From Metallosphaera hakonensis JCM 8857 = DSM 7519 (GTDB lineage: Archaea; Thermoproteota; Thermoprotei_A; Sulfolobales; Sulfolobaceae): a DNA stretch of 64,000 bases. The DNA is taken from contig NZ_CP029287.2 in NCBI RefSeq assembly GCF_003201675.2, positions 2,406,001-2,470,000 of the forward strand, given 5' to 3'. This document shows, in pieces, positions 36,421-45,644 of this stretch. Numbering within the stretch: the first letter of the stretch is position 1; every line of letters begins with the position of its first letter. A program made the translations under genes and the position numbers. The notes beneath the pieces were generated by a model, which made no database searches, was not told the origin of the DNA, and was given only the letters and a program-made list of their open reading frames with translations.

Positions 36421-37532
36421 AGGGAGGCGTTGTAATCACGGTCTGTGATCCATCCGCATCGTGGACAGGAGAACACTCGGTCGAGGAGGGTTAGGTCTTC
36501 CTTCACGTAACCGCATTTGGCGCAGGTTTTAGACGTGTACGCCGGATCCACAAGGGCGATGGATTTACCGTGCTTCTCCATCTGATACTTCAAGATCATC
36601 TTGAGCTCGTGGAAGGCGACGTCGTGGAGCCTCATCCTCATCCTTCGGAGGGAGTTGCCCACGAGCTTCTTGACTTGTATGTCCTCCATAACGAGGACGT
36701 CGTAGTTCCTTGCAAAATGTTTACCCAGCCTCATGTAGAGGTCTTTCCTCAGGTTCTTGAGGTGCTCGTATGCCTTGGCTAACTTGACCTTCGCCTTGAA
36801 CCAGTTCTTGGAGAGGAACTTCTTCCTGGACAGGATTCGGTGTAGGTGCTTCACCTTCCACAAGGCCTTCTCGTAAGGCTTCATGTTGGGGAAGTACTCC
36901 CCATCGGAAGTCATGATGAGGGTCTTGATGCCCACATCAAGTGCAGTTACCTTGTTGACCTGAGGTAGCTTGGGGAACTCGTAATCGACCACGAAGGAGA
37001 TGTAGATCCTCCCCGAAGGCATCAACTTCACGATCACTCTCTTTACCTTATCAAGGGGGAAGTCCCTATGCACCAGAACCTTGAAGACGCCCAGGTGGGA
37101 GAGGCTCAGCTTCATCAACTTCTTGGGGTGGCCCTCCCTCGCCTCTCTGCTATTCTTCCTGATTATCTTCGCGCTCAGCACCTTCCATCCGCTCTGCGGG
37201 TACACAAGCGAGTACCATCTGTGGGGCTTCCTCTCCTTGGGGAAACGCGCCAATCCCTTGAAGAACCTCTCCCTAGCCTCGTAGAAGCGATCTGCAACGT
37301 TCTGCGCCACCTGAGAGTGCATTTGTTTATACTCCCCGTCCTGCTTCCTCAGGTCTAGGGCTAGTTGCCTCAACTGGGTTTGATTCAGACCTTTTCCATC
37401 TCTTGCATAGAAATAGGAGTCTGCCCAACGCAGGGTGTTGTACAGCTCACACGCCATCCTTAACTGGGCCTTTAACGCCCTCAACGTTTGCGAATTTGTG
37501 TAAGCTCGAAACCTGAATCCTACGTCAGGCAT
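36294..37532 (-). CDS. tnpB: TnpB RNA-guided nuclease (OrfB)
   Basis: A 412-aa TnpB from ATG 37532 ([20 protein letters not shown]). The RuvC core residues are in [10 protein letters not shown] (Asp), [10 protein letters not shown] (Glu) and [11 protein letters not shown] (Asp), with the zinc site CAKCG...CPRCG between the last two. Established: TnpB is a small DNA nuclease guided by an RNA from the element's right end and is an ancestor of Cas12. Start 37532 is favoured by the TATA-like TTTAAATA about 25 bp upstream; an earlier ATG (37571) would include it. The frame is intact, so the nuclease may be active. Confidence 0.92.
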   Translation of the reverse strand: MPDVGFRFRAYTNSQTLRALKAQLRMACELYNTLRWADSYFYARDGKGLNQTQLRQLALDLRKQDGEYKQMHSQVAQNVADRFYEARERFFKGLARFPKERKPHRWYSLVYPQSGWKVLSAKIIRKNSREAREGHPKKLMKLSLSHLGVFKVLVHRDFPLDKVKRVIVKLMPSGRIYISFVVDYEFPKLPQVNKVTALDVGIKTLIMTSDGEYFPNMKPYEKALWKVKHLHRILSRKKFLSKNWFKAKVKLAKAYEHLKNLRKDLYMRLGKHFARNYDVLVMEDIQVKKLVGNSLRRMRMRLHDVAFHELKMILKYQMEKHGKSIALVDPAYTSKTCAKCGYVKEDLTLLDRVFSCPRCGWITDRDYNASLNILRRSGSVRPLGPVEFRPLPVLRYWQGGARKQEAQSVRAG

Positions 37533-37750
37533 TAGGAGAATTTTGAAGAGCCGATATTTAAACTTATACAAAGGGGGCTATCCATCCCCTCCCTGACCGG
37601 TAGACCCAAAATCATTTTACGAAAAATAATTCTGGTTGGGTAGTATCAGATTCGTAAAAAGTAATAGAATTTATTGCTTTGTGAAGAGCGCAACAAATTG
37701 AAGAAAGGTTTAAGGCGAGGAACCCGGTATTATCACGTGGTGAACCTAAG

Positions 37751-38220
37751 GTGGTAACACCGGGTCTTCCTCACCAAAATAATCTACAACAAATAGGATA
37801 TAAATTACTTTCCATGTTAACCTTCAAGGGGAGAAGGGCGGAGGAGGTAGCGAGAGTTCTGGTCTCCGCGTGCTTATGGAAGGACTCCGTGGAGGGCAGG
37901 TCCAACGGGTACAACGTGTCACCTCAGACCGTGAGGAACTACGTGGAGGAGCAGGGAAACGAGGTTGTGGAGAAGCTCCTGGAGTCCATGAGGAGGATTT
38001 CCATGGAGATGCTCAAGGGAGTGAAGGAGGTCGACGTTTCCATAGATTGGACCACGAAGACGTGGTACGGTAAGCCGGTGAACGGGTTGGGTAGTTCGGC
38101 CAAGGGGAGCTCGTGGAACTACGCCACCGCGACCACGAAGTATCAGGGAATGGTGCTCCTCCTGGCCTTCGTTCCCCAAGTTAACGGGATGACCAAGGAC
38201 GAGATCGTGAAGTTCCTCGT
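37751..38220 (+). pseudogene. 5' part of an IS4/ISH3-like transposase split by another IS
   Basis: The frame from 37751 (TFKGRRAEEVARVLVSACLW; SIDWTTKTWYGKPVNGLGSS) carries the first catalytic Asp of a DDE transposase and ends at the TCGT target where another IS begins at 38221. The 3' part resumes at 39453. Rejoined at TCGT, the frame is open and gives about 352 aa (KFLV then EQIAGMGFKVRLV). The ends of this outer element were not found. Confidence 0.85.
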
Positions 38221-39448
38221 GAGACTGTCCGGAATGTAAAAAATTGAATTTTTATTGACGAGAATAAGTCGGTTCCTAGCGTTAATCTGGATTAAATTGA
38301 AGTAACACTTAAGTCAGAGGAGGAGAGGGTAGTACCATGGCGCGGACTTTAAGAGGAGTCCCAGACTTGATGTACTACCCTCTTCCCCCAAGGGAGGATA
38401 TGCCGTGGAGGGAAAAATGGTTAACGGAGATCAAACCCGTGCTGGACGCCATGGATTTGGAGAGGTTTCTGGGAGAGGGCGAGCTGGTTTACCTGAAGTT
38501 GTTAATCGTCATGGTGCTCTACTCCTGTTCCTATAGGGAAGCGGTGAAAATGGTCAACGTGAACGTGGTCGTGGCATGGTTCGTGGGGAAGAAGGTGGGT
38601 AAGAGCACGTTGCACGACTTCGTGGGGAGATTGTACGGGGCGAGGAAGAAGTTGTTGGAGATCTCCTTCAAGCTTGAGGAGAAGTGCCTACCCAGTTACC
38701 TCCCTGCGAGCGCGCACCTCGTGGACTTCACGGCGTGGCTCGTGGACTCCTTCCTCCTGGACTTACCTCCTGGAAAGAGGAGCGTGGAGACCTTTGCGGA
38801 GAAGGCGGAGCTGGAGAGGAGGGAAGGTAACCTGGAGAGGGCCAGGAAGCTGCTCTCCCTGGGGAGAACCAAGAGAAGGTTCCAGGGAAGGTGGACCAAG
38901 AAGAGAGGTGTCTCGCACTACGGGCTCAAGGCAATGGCCGTGATCTCCGTCTCCCTCTTCGTGAGGTCCATCACGGTGAAGCTGGCCAACTTCTCGGACA
39001 AGAGGTTCAAGTCACCGCTCAAGGGGATTAAGATCGCGGACAGGGGATTCTCGCCCTCCCCGACACAGCTCATCGCGCGCGAGAAGCCCTTCACTACCCT
39101 GAGGGCCCACGTGGAGTTCTTCGGCACCTACCTGGACGCGTTCTGGAGGCCCTACGGGACCACGACCTGGAGGAACGACGTCTTCCTTCACGTCCTTGGA
39201 GTGATCTACAACATCAAGATGTTCCTCGCTATCCAACGGAGGACTCCTCCAGGACGTAGAGTCGTTCAGCTCTGAGACGCGTCCCCACGCGATCAGGCAA
39301 CACTATGCGCGATAGATAAATCCTCTCGTCTTGATATTTTTCCATGATAAAGTTTTTCTCGATAATCCAGGTTTCACCCTTCTGGCAATATTAATATTTA
39401 TCATTCTGTTTATCTATTCGTTCAGATAATTACATTCCGGACACTCTC
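38221..39448 (+). mobile_element. IS5-like insertion sequence, 1228 bp, inside another transposase gene
   Basis: Inverted ends GAGACTGTCCGGAATGTAAA and (reverse) GAGAGTGTCCGGAATGTAAT are flanked by a 4-bp target duplication TCGT (38217-38220 and 39449-39452). One transposase gene lies inside. A 215-bp MITE with the same ends and a 4-bp duplication is at 58654-58868, and a solo end at 54292-54318. Confidence 0.9.
38337..39275 (+). CDS. IS5-like DDE transposase
   Basis: A 312-aa basic protein with a helical N-terminal DNA-binding region (LVYLKLLIVMVLYSCSYREA; KKVGKSTLHDFVGRLYGARK) and a DDE core: SAHLVDFTAWLVDSF (Asp), KGIKIADRGFSPSP (Asp) and a C-terminal R-rich helix. The family of this enzyme is not certain. 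The frame is intact, starting at ATG 38337 about 117 bp inside the element. Confidence 0.82.
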   Translation: MARTLRGVPDLMYYPLPPREDMPWREKWLTEIKPVLDAMDLERFLGEGELVYLKLLIVMVLYSCSYREAVKMVNVNVVVAWFVGKKVGKSTLHDFVGRLYGARKKLLEISFKLEEKCLPSYLPASAHLVDFTAWLVDSFLLDLPPGKRSVETFAEKAELERREGNLERARKLLSLGRTKRRFQGRWTKKRGVSHYGLKAMAVISVSLFVRSITVKLANFSDKRFKSPLKGIKIADRGFSPSPTQLIAREKPFTTLRAHVEFFGTYLDAFWRPYGTTTWRNDVFLHVLGVIYNIKMFLAIQRRTPPGRRVVQL

Positions 39449-39452
39449 TCGT

Positions 39453-40041
39453 GGAGCAAATTGCGGGAATGGGCTTCAAGGTGAGGCTCGTAACCCTGGA
39501 CGCGGGCTTCTACACCGTGGAAGTCCTCAGGTTCATATCGCAGTTCAAGTACGTGATGGGAGTCCCCGTGGGGGACGTGAAGATATACGAGGAGTTCGAC
39601 GGGGAGTACGCGACCAATAGCAAGAGACGTAAGAAGGAAGAGCAGGTCAACTTCAGACTTCTGGTGTATGGTAAGGAAATCGTTAAGAAGAAGAGGAAGA
39701 CCGTGGTGTACTTCGCGAGGGCGACCAACCTCAACCTAACCAAGAGGGAAGTGCTGAAGCTGTACAACAAGGTTAGGGGTCCCATTGAGACGTCTTACAG
39801 GAACATCAAGGCCTTCCTTCCCTTCACGAGCTCCACCAAGTTCGTCTTCCGCGAGTTGATCTTCGTGCTGGCCATGGTCTTCTACTCGCTTTACACCGTG
39901 TTCAAGGACGTCATGAGAAGGGAGGAGTTCAGGTTGCTGCTCATCCTCTGCTTTCTAGACGATCTATCGGATCTCAAGGATTTTATATTTACTCTTGAGA
40001 AAACACTTAATAACAAGATAGATTTATTTTTACGGAGGTGA
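39453..40041 (+). pseudogene. 3' part of the split IS4/ISH3-like transposase
   Basis: The continuation of 37751-38220. It has LVTLDAGFYTVEVLRF (second catalytic Asp) and NKVRGPIETSYRNIKAF (the YxxR...E/K-type end of the DDE core), then a hydrophobic C-terminal segment. After its stop, ACCGTGACGGAAGGGGTCTT may be the outer element's end, though no matching left repeat was found. Confidence 0.83.
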
Positions 40042-40130
40042 TTTTGGGGTCTACCGTGACGGAAGGGGTCTTTCGCCCCCTTTGAACCCCCATTAAGATA
40101 AACGATTACGCAATTCCGTCTCAGGCCAAG

Positions 40131-40487
40131 ATGAGCAATTACGGTAAATTTCATGTGGCTTACCTTTTCGGTTCAGGAAAGGCGTGGATCAAGGCGGGTG
40201 GGGGAGTTAGGGCCAAGGAGGGATTTCTAGAGGGTCCTCTCTACTCTCCCATGGGTGTCACTTACGTTGGTAGCATCATGAATGAGGAAATGAGATTTGA
40301 AGTGAACATATCAGTTAACAAGTTATCCTCAACTACTTCGGTGAGAATAATGTATAATGTTGATGAAAAGTCTAATTTTTGGCAGAGGATTGCTGGATTT
40401 AGTTTCTATGATCTAATAGATCACGTGGTGAAAGGTCATCTAGTTGCCGTTCTATCTAACTACCCTATTATGAAAAGAACGTGTTAG
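40131..40487 (+). CDS. Small protein of unknown function
   Basis: A 118-aa protein that I cannot assign. It starts MSNYGKFHVAYLFGSGKAWI and has alternating strands with a final helix, loosely like an SRPBCC fold. It lies just after the transposase and before an alpha-helical gene. No ribosome site or operon partner stands out. A chance frame is possible, but composition is protein-like. Confidence 0.5.
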   Translation: MSNYGKFHVAYLFGSGKAWIKAGGGVRAKEGFLEGPLYSPMGVTYVGSIMNEEMRFEVNISVNKLSSTTSVRIMYNVDEKSNFWQRIAGFSFYDLIDHVVKGHLVAVLSNYPIMKRTC

Positions 40488-40610
40488 CGAGCGACGTTGC
40501 CTCCGTTTTAAGGATGCCTAGGAGGGGGAAGGGACAAGTTCTCTCTAGCAAAAGAAACTCCCCGTGTTCGAAGGCCATTTCCCAGTGAGAAGGACTAGCT
40601 TGCGTTGCAT

Positions 40611-40620
40611 TTTTAAATAT
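40611..40620 (+). promoter_or_regulatory. TATA box fixing the start of the next gene
   Basis: TTTTTAAATA-like box centred about 24 bp before the ATG at 40639; this argues against the longer start at 40564. Confidence 0.55.
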
Positions 40621-40638
40621 TCAGAGATGATAAATATC

Positions 40639-41097
40639 ATGGAATTGTCTGTAGATCAGATTATGGAGAAGTTGAGATCTGGTAAGGTCAGTAAGGAGGA
40701 GCTGTGGAACTACCTCCAAAGTAGTAATAAGGACGTCAAGCATGAGGCGTGGGTTACCGCTCAAAAAATGATTGAGAGGAAACATAGTCTCCTCCTGGAT
40801 TTCCTTTGCTTCCCAGATCATGGTACAAGATATAGGGCTTGGAATCTATTCCAGGACTTCATGAACGAATTTGATAGGGAAGTCATAAACTCCAGGACAG
40901 GATGCCTTCTTGAAATGCTGAGGGATGAAGACCTTAACGTGAGGAGACTCACTTGGTATGTTACTCTCCCAAGGGTTCTACAATATCTTGATGTTAATAT
41001 AGTAAAGCAATTGGTCAGGTATTGTGAAGAGGTGGCTGTGGATGAATGGAAGGAACTAATTGAGGACACGTGTAGAGAACTCGGTTTAATGAGGTAA
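40639..41097 (+). CDS. All-helical protein, possibly HEAT-like
   Basis: A 152-aa protein of paired helices (VSKEELWNYLQSSNKDVKHE; RTGCLLEMLRDEDLNVRRLT; VNIVKQLVRYCEEVAVDEWK). The repeated Asx-Asp-Val-(K/R)-(H/R) helix starts suggest HEAT/ARM-type repeats, which mediate protein contacts. The chosen ATG fits the TATA box. Function unknown; monocistronic. Confidence 0.62.
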   Translation: MELSVDQIMEKLRSGKVSKEELWNYLQSSNKDVKHEAWVTAQKMIERKHSLLLDFLCFPDHGTRYRAWNLFQDFMNEFDREVINSRTGCLLEMLRDEDLNVRRLTWYVTLPRVLQYLDVNIVKQLVRYCEEVAVDEWKELIEDTCRELGLMR

Positions 41098-41354
41098 AAG
41101 GAGAGGTCTTCAAGGGCATAATTCAAACCAGCTTCGTTAGCTCGCTCGATTCATTGTAAGTTGCATAATGGTGCGTGAAAGGTCATAGTCCTGATAAGTT
41201 TTCAATTTCGCTCAGGTTTAACAATACTTTGTTAAGACACTAAACTCTTTAATGAGATGAGGGCAGTTCTTGTGGGAGAGAGGTAGAATCGCTTAACAGA
41301 GCCTTTACAAGGAATGGACTAATTCCGAATCTTTAATTCGTTACGTAAGTGAGA

Positions 41355-41738
41355 TCAGAACTTGGTCCCCAACTTCTTTAGGTCAGAGTCGTTACTTATC
41401 ATTTCTGCGTTGACGCTCAGCGAGCAGTAGTAGTGTATAGCGTCCTCAAAGTCCAAGCCATATCTTTTAGCTATATCGTAGACCTTGTGAAGTTCTCCTG
41501 GGTCCAGGTGGATGAACCCCACGTTTAAGCCACTTAACGCTTCTGCCACTTTCCTCATAATTTCTTTCTTGCCCTCCCTGGTCAAACGTAAGAGTATTAC
41601 AATAAGCTGGAAGAAAGTGATCTCAGAGGTTTAAATTTCATCAGTGCTATCGATCCAGTGCTCAGCCTTCTCCCAAAAGTTCACGTCATAGATTAAGTAG
41701 TAGACCAAGATGTTCACGTCGAAGTATCCTTTAACCAC
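41355..41738 (-). pseudogene. vapC: VapC PIN-domain toxin gene with an in-frame ochre stop
   Basis: From GTG at 41738 the frame reads VKGYFDVNILVYYLIYDV (first Asp) to codon 36, a TAA at 41631-41633, then continues in the same frame (TREGKKEIMRKVAEALSGLN; FEDAIHYYCSLSVNAEMISN; NDSDLKKLG) to 41355. All PIN acidic positions remain. One base change would restore 127 aa. The start overlaps the AbrB antitoxin gene by 25 bp. Either a dead toxin or a readthrough product. Confidence 0.82.
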
Positions 41739-41965
41739 TTTTTAGTCCTCTCTTCAAGGCCTTCCCTCAATACTTGATCAACGTCCTTAGAGCCCAAACT
41801 TGCCTTAAACATACCTCTATAGCTCCTTTTAGGTAGAATCTCTATTTTGTTGCCCTCCACGATTATTTCCACTTTATCAATGATGTTTAGTTTATCCCTT
41901 ACGTCCTTGGGGATGACCATTCTACCCTTTCCGTCTACCCTGACCAAGAAACGTTCCTTTTTCAT
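41714..41965 (-). CDS. AbrB/SpoVT-type antitoxin
   Basis: An 83-aa protein (from ATG 41965) with the swapped-hairpin AbrB fold: FLVRVDGKGRMVIPKDVRDK then VEIIVEGNKIEIL, and a C-terminal toxin-binding tail (GLEERTKKWLKDTST). It pairs with the PIN gene that follows with overlap. The TATA-like CTTTTTAT (41989-41996, minus) is about 27 bp upstream of ATG 41965; a GTG at 41986 is the alternative. It probably autoregulates. Confidence 0.83.
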   Translation of the reverse strand: MKKERFLVRVDGKGRMVIPKDVRDKLNIIDKVEIIVEGNKIEILPKRSYRGMFKASLGSKDVDQVLREGLEERTKKWLKDTST

Positions 41966-41986
41966 GAATTCCACTTCTATTCCCAC

Positions 41987-42340
41987 CCATAAAAAGTCAT
42001 AGCGAAAGTGGAGCGCCCCCCGTCATATCACTAAGTCCGTTCTCTTCCATAGGGCTTGAGGTAAAGTGCATCGGATCATACTTTGGGAGATGTTAACTTT
42101 CATGAGAAATTTCAACGGGGAGCATTATCTCTACGGATGAAATCTCACATCCCCTTAACCTTCGTGAGATGAAATAGCCAAGGAAAAATCAACCTCATCA
42201 TGAGGAGTTTCGGGTTCCTACTTAAGGAAAAGGCCAAGTTAGTTCCCTCTTATCACTGTCATGCGATTTCCCAGGTCACCTCTGAACCCCTTAACCAGAT
42301 TAAAACATTCGTCGTGATGTTCATTACAATTGATGGTGAA
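41987..42340. other. Intergenic region before the etf operon
   Basis: About 350 bp without a gene. No repeat family found. The etf promoter lies at its right end. Confidence 0.4.
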
Positions 42341-42350
42341 TTTATATACA
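42341..42350 (+). promoter_or_regulatory. TATA box of the etf-fix operon
   Basis: TTTATATACA centred about 33 bp before the ATG at 42379 gives a leader of only a few bases. Confidence 0.65.
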
Positions 42351-42378
42351 AGACTTACGTAATTTAAGATGAAAACAA

Positions 42379-44172
42379 ATGGTAAGAGTTATTGTCTCCA
42401 TCAAACAGGTTCCAGATGCCGACGACTTGAGGGTTGATCCTGTGACCAATACTTTGGTTAGGGAAGGAGTACCAGCGGTGGTCAATCCTCCCGATCTGCA
42501 CGCCATTGAAGAGGCTGTCAGGATTAAGGAAAGGTACGGAGGAAAGGTAACGGTTATTACCATGGGACCGCCGCAGGGAGAGCAAGCCCTTAGGGACGCT
42601 CTGGCCATGGGAGCGGACGAAGCTTACCTGATCACTGATAGGGCCATGGCTGGAGCGGATACGTGGGCCACCTCCTATACCCTGTTTAAGGCTATTCAGA
42701 AATTGGGGGGAGCGGACCTATACCTTTTCGGGAGGAGGGCAGTGGACGGTGAGACGGAACAGGTAGGTCCACAAACTGCCAAGTGGCTAGGAATCCCGGT
42801 CTTAGGTTACGTGAGGGAGGTAAAGGAGCTTGACGATAGGCACGTGGTGGTTGTGAAATCCACTGAGGTAGAAGAGGTGACAATGGAGGCGCCCGTTCCT
42901 GCAGTTCTCACCATTTTGGATACTGCCAACAAACCCAGGGAGCCGGACATCAACTCCTTAATCAAGGCCAAGACCGCCAAGGTACCCAAGTTAACCAAGG
43001 ACGACATAGGGGCGGAACCCAATAGGATCGGACTGGCCGGTTCCCCAACTAAGGTCATAAAGGTTCATCCTCCGCCAAAGACCAGGAACCCGGAGATCAA
43101 GAACGCAAAGGACCCCGGTGCCATAGATTGGTTAGTGGAAAAGATAAGGGACTCCATCAAGGAGGATCAGAGTTTCACCGAGAATTACGTGAAGCCTAAC
43201 CCAAAGGTTAAGGTTTCGGGGGAGGTTTGGGTCTACGTAGATCACGTCAATGGTTCCCCTAATCAGGCGTCCTTTGAGATTATGGCTGAAGCCAGGAGGA
43301 TAGCTGACCTAATGTCCACCAATCTGGGAGCAGTGCTCATAGGCGATCACGTTGACTCCATGATCGAAATGGCTTTCAGTCACGGTGCTGACAAGGTCTA
43401 TCATGCAGTAACCAAGGGCTTCAACTATTACGATAACGACGTGTTTACGCAGGCCCTCTCTCAGCTCATCAGGAAATATAAGCCTGAGGCGGTCATGTTC
43501 CCTGGGACTAGGAACTCGAGGGAATTGGCCTCAACCACGGCAATTGCAGTGGATACTGGACTCATAGCCGATTGCACTAGCTTTGAGGTGGATGAGAAGG
43601 GAATCCTGAACTCCACCAGACCTGACTTCGGTGGAAAGGAGATGTCAACCATAATCTGTCCCAACTCGAGGCCGGTAATGGTCACTGTGAGACCTGGAGT
43701 CTTTAGGCCAATAAGAATCCAGGGTAAGGGGGACGTGGTTAGGGAGGAGATTGAGGACCTGTTCACAAGGTTTAAGGTAAGGGAGAGGAGAACTCTCGAG
43801 AGGAGAAACGTGTTGGCGGAGGCGGACGTGGTAGTGGGAGTTGGAAGGGGAATACGTGACCCGTCCAACATCAAACTCGCTGAGGAGTTGGCGTCGAAGT
43901 TGGGAGGAGTGGTGGGCGTGACCAAGCCCTTAGCAGACTCTGGATGGTATCCCAAGGACAGACAAGTGGGTCAAACCGGAGTTACAATAAGGCCCAAACT
44001 TTACATTGCGATCGGTTTATCTGGAGCCGTTCAGCACTTGGTTGGAATTTCAGGAGCGAGAAGGGTCATCGCCATCAATAACGACCCAGATGCCCAGATT
44101 TTCAATAACTCTGACTACGGCTTAGTTGGAGATCTCTTTGAGGTTGTTCCGGAGCTGGTGAGGAGGCTATGA
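42379..44172 (+). CDS. Fused electron-transfer flavoprotein beta-alpha (EtfBA)
   Basis: A 597-aa fusion. Residues 1-250 are the beta subunit (RVIVSIKQVPDADDLRVDP; VTVITMGPPQGEQALRDALA); residues about 280-597 are the alpha subunit, ending in the FAD-binding motif (GVTKPLADSGWYPKDRQVGQ; IGLSGAVQHLVGISGARRVI; INNDPDAQIF). ETF carries electrons from acyl-CoA and other dehydrogenases. The start/stop ATGATG at 44169-44174 couples it to fixC. Fusion of the two subunits is known in Sulfolobales. Confidence 0.93.
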   Translation: MVRVIVSIKQVPDADDLRVDPVTNTLVREGVPAVVNPPDLHAIEEAVRIKERYGGKVTVITMGPPQGEQALRDALAMGADEAYLITDRAMAGADTWATSYTLFKAIQKLGGADLYLFGRRAVDGETEQVGPQTAKWLGIPVLGYVREVKELDDRHVVVVKSTEVEEVTMEAPVPAVLTILDTANKPREPDINSLIKAKTAKVPKLTKDDIGAEPNRIGLAGSPTKVIKVHPPPKTRNPEIKNAKDPGAIDWLVEKIRDSIKEDQSFTENYVKPNPKVKVSGEVWVYVDHVNGSPNQASFEIMAEARRIADLMSTNLGAVLIGDHVDSMIEMAFSHGADKVYHAVTKGFNYYDNDVFTQALSQLIRKYKPEAVMFPGTRNSRELASTTAIAVDTGLIADCTSFEVDEKGILNSTRPDFGGKEMSTIICPNSRPVMVTVRPGVFRPIRIQGKGDVVREEIEDLFTRFKVRERRTLERRNVLAEADVVVGVGRGIRDPSNIKLAEELASKLGGVVGVTKPLADSGWYPKDRQVGQTGVTIRPKLYIAIGLSGAVQHLVGISGARRVIAINNDPDAQIFNNSDYGLVGDLFEVVPELVRRL

Positions 44173-45332
44173 TGTACGACGTTATCGTCGTGGGAGCCGG
44201 ACCTGCAGGGAGTGCGGCCGCGTTTAAGGCGGCCAAAATGGGGGCCAGGACCCTAGTTGTGGAGAGGGGATCGGAGCCAGGTGCGAAGAATGTGTCAGGT
44301 GCCATGGTCAGAGTGGAGGATCTGAGTCTATTTGACGTGAAGACCTTACCAGCGGAGAGGGAGGTGAAGAGAGTGAGGCTAGTCCTTGGAGGAGACCTGC
44401 AGGTTGAGATTAAACCCAAGGAGAGATTGGTGAACGTGGGGAGGCTGAAACTGGATAAGTGGATGGCATCTCAGGCCGAGTCCGCGGGCGCGTTAGTGAT
44501 AACTAAGACCACTGCACTCAAGGTGACTCCCGAGGGGATCATCACTGATAGGGGACCAGTGTCGGGAAAATCAATAGTCTTAGCTGAAGGTGCAAATGCC
44601 ATCCTATCCATAGGTTCTGGGTTGAGGAGGGACCTCAGACCCGAGGAAACGGTTCAGACAGTGAAAGAGGTGTACTCGCTGAACAAGGACGAGGTAAACA
44701 AGCGTTTCGGACTCACTGGGGATCAGGAGGGAATCGCAGTCAGATACTTGTTCCAGGATCCTGTTCCAGGGGCGGGATTCCTTTATACCTACAGGGACTC
44801 CGTAGCCTTTGGAATAGGAGTTCACATGAGTTCCCTGATCTCCCACAGGATCAGACCTCAGGACGTCCTGGAGGAGGTGAAGAGGAGCCTGGGAATTCAG
44901 GAATTGGTTAAGGGCTTCTCACTTAGGGAGTACTCCGCGAAAATAATTCCGGAGAACGGGTTCCCGTCATGGAGGCCATGCCAAGGAAACGTCTATCTCG
45001 CCGGAGATGCGCTGGGTCTAGTGAACCCCATTACGTTTAACGGAATAGGACCTGCAGTCATATCAGGAGGATTAGCTGGGGAACATGCGGTCAATGGGGA
45101 GTGTCATGAGTACGAGACCTCTCTTCTGAGAGATAGGATAATCTCCCAATCGGTCAAAGTAAGGCCTCTTGTTAGGGAATTGCTCAATGAGAGGGTAATG
45201 AGGAACTACATATCCATGGCAACCAATCTATCATCGTCCTGGGTTTCGGGTGATCTCTCCATGACTCCATTGAAGGAGAACTCGTTTACCCTTCTAAAAC
45301 ACGTCTTACTTCTCATGGGGGCGACATCATGA
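44169..45332 (+). CDS. fixC: FixC-like ETF-quinone oxidoreductase, flavin part
   Basis: A 387-aa flavoprotein starting with the Rossmann motif DVIVVGAGPAGSAAA and carrying GNVYLAGDALGLVNP near the C-terminus. It passes electrons from EtfBA to the membrane quinone (here presumably caldariellaquinone). Unlike mitochondrial ETF-QO the iron-sulphur domain is a separate protein, FixX, encoded next (4-bp ATGA overlap). Start is ATG 44169 or 44172. A lone iron-sulphur-free FixC is normal for this family. Confidence 0.92.
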   Translation: MMYDVIVVGAGPAGSAAAFKAAKMGARTLVVERGSEPGAKNVSGAMVRVEDLSLFDVKTLPAEREVKRVRLVLGGDLQVEIKPKERLVNVGRLKLDKWMASQAESAGALVITKTTALKVTPEGIITDRGPVSGKSIVLAEGANAILSIGSGLRRDLRPEETVQTVKEVYSLNKDEVNKRFGLTGDQEGIAVRYLFQDPVPGAGFLYTYRDSVAFGIGVHMSSLISHRIRPQDVLEEVKRSLGIQELVKGFSLREYSAKIIPENGFPSWRPCQGNVYLAGDALGLVNPITFNGIGPAVISGGLAGEHAVNGECHEYETSLLRDRIISQSVKVRPLVRELLNERVMRNYISMATNLSSSWVSGDLSMTPLKENSFTLLKHVLLLMGATS

Positions 45333-45616
45333 GAGTTGAGGAGAAGCTTTACACCCTAAGGTATAAGAGGGACGAGGAGCCACATCTGAGAATAATCAAT
45401 CCACAGCAATGTTTGGAGTGCGAGAGGGAATACGGTCAACCGCAACCCTGCATCTCTGTGTGTCCAGCCAACGTGTACTCTTGGAACGGTGAGAAATTAA
45501 TCCTCTCATACGAGAACTGCGTGGAATGTGGTGCATGTAGAATAGCGTGCCCTTTCCACAACATCTCATGGAACTATCCCAGATACGGACTTGGAATGTC
45601 CTTAAGGTACGGTTAG
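45329..45616 (+). CDS. fixX: FixX ferredoxin-like protein
   Basis: A 95-aa ferredoxin-like protein. Cysteines occur at 28, 31, 41 and 45 and in the 4Fe-4S motif C64-x2-C67-x2-C70-x3-C74-P. FixX is the iron-sulphur partner of FixC in ETF-quinone electron transfer. The gene overlaps fixC by 4 bp (ATGA) and closes the operon. Confidence 0.92.
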   Translation: MRVEEKLYTLRYKRDEEPHLRIINPQQCLECEREYGQPQPCISVCPANVYSWNGEKLILSYENCVECGACRIACPFHNISWNYPRYGLGMSLRYG

Positions 45617-45644
45617 GTTTTTTAAGTAGTATTTGATATAATAT

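Larger units (their letters stand above)
36291..37613 (-). mobile_element. IS605-type element encoding TnpB only
   Basis: The right end reads AACTCACCCCGCCCTTACGG; the left end has a GGGGATGGATAGCCCC hairpin near 37579-37594. There are no inverted terminal repeats and no target duplication, as expected of the IS200/IS605 superfamily. No TnpA is present, so it must rely on a transposase elsewhere. It sits inside the toxin-like gene at 36119. Confidence 0.8.
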
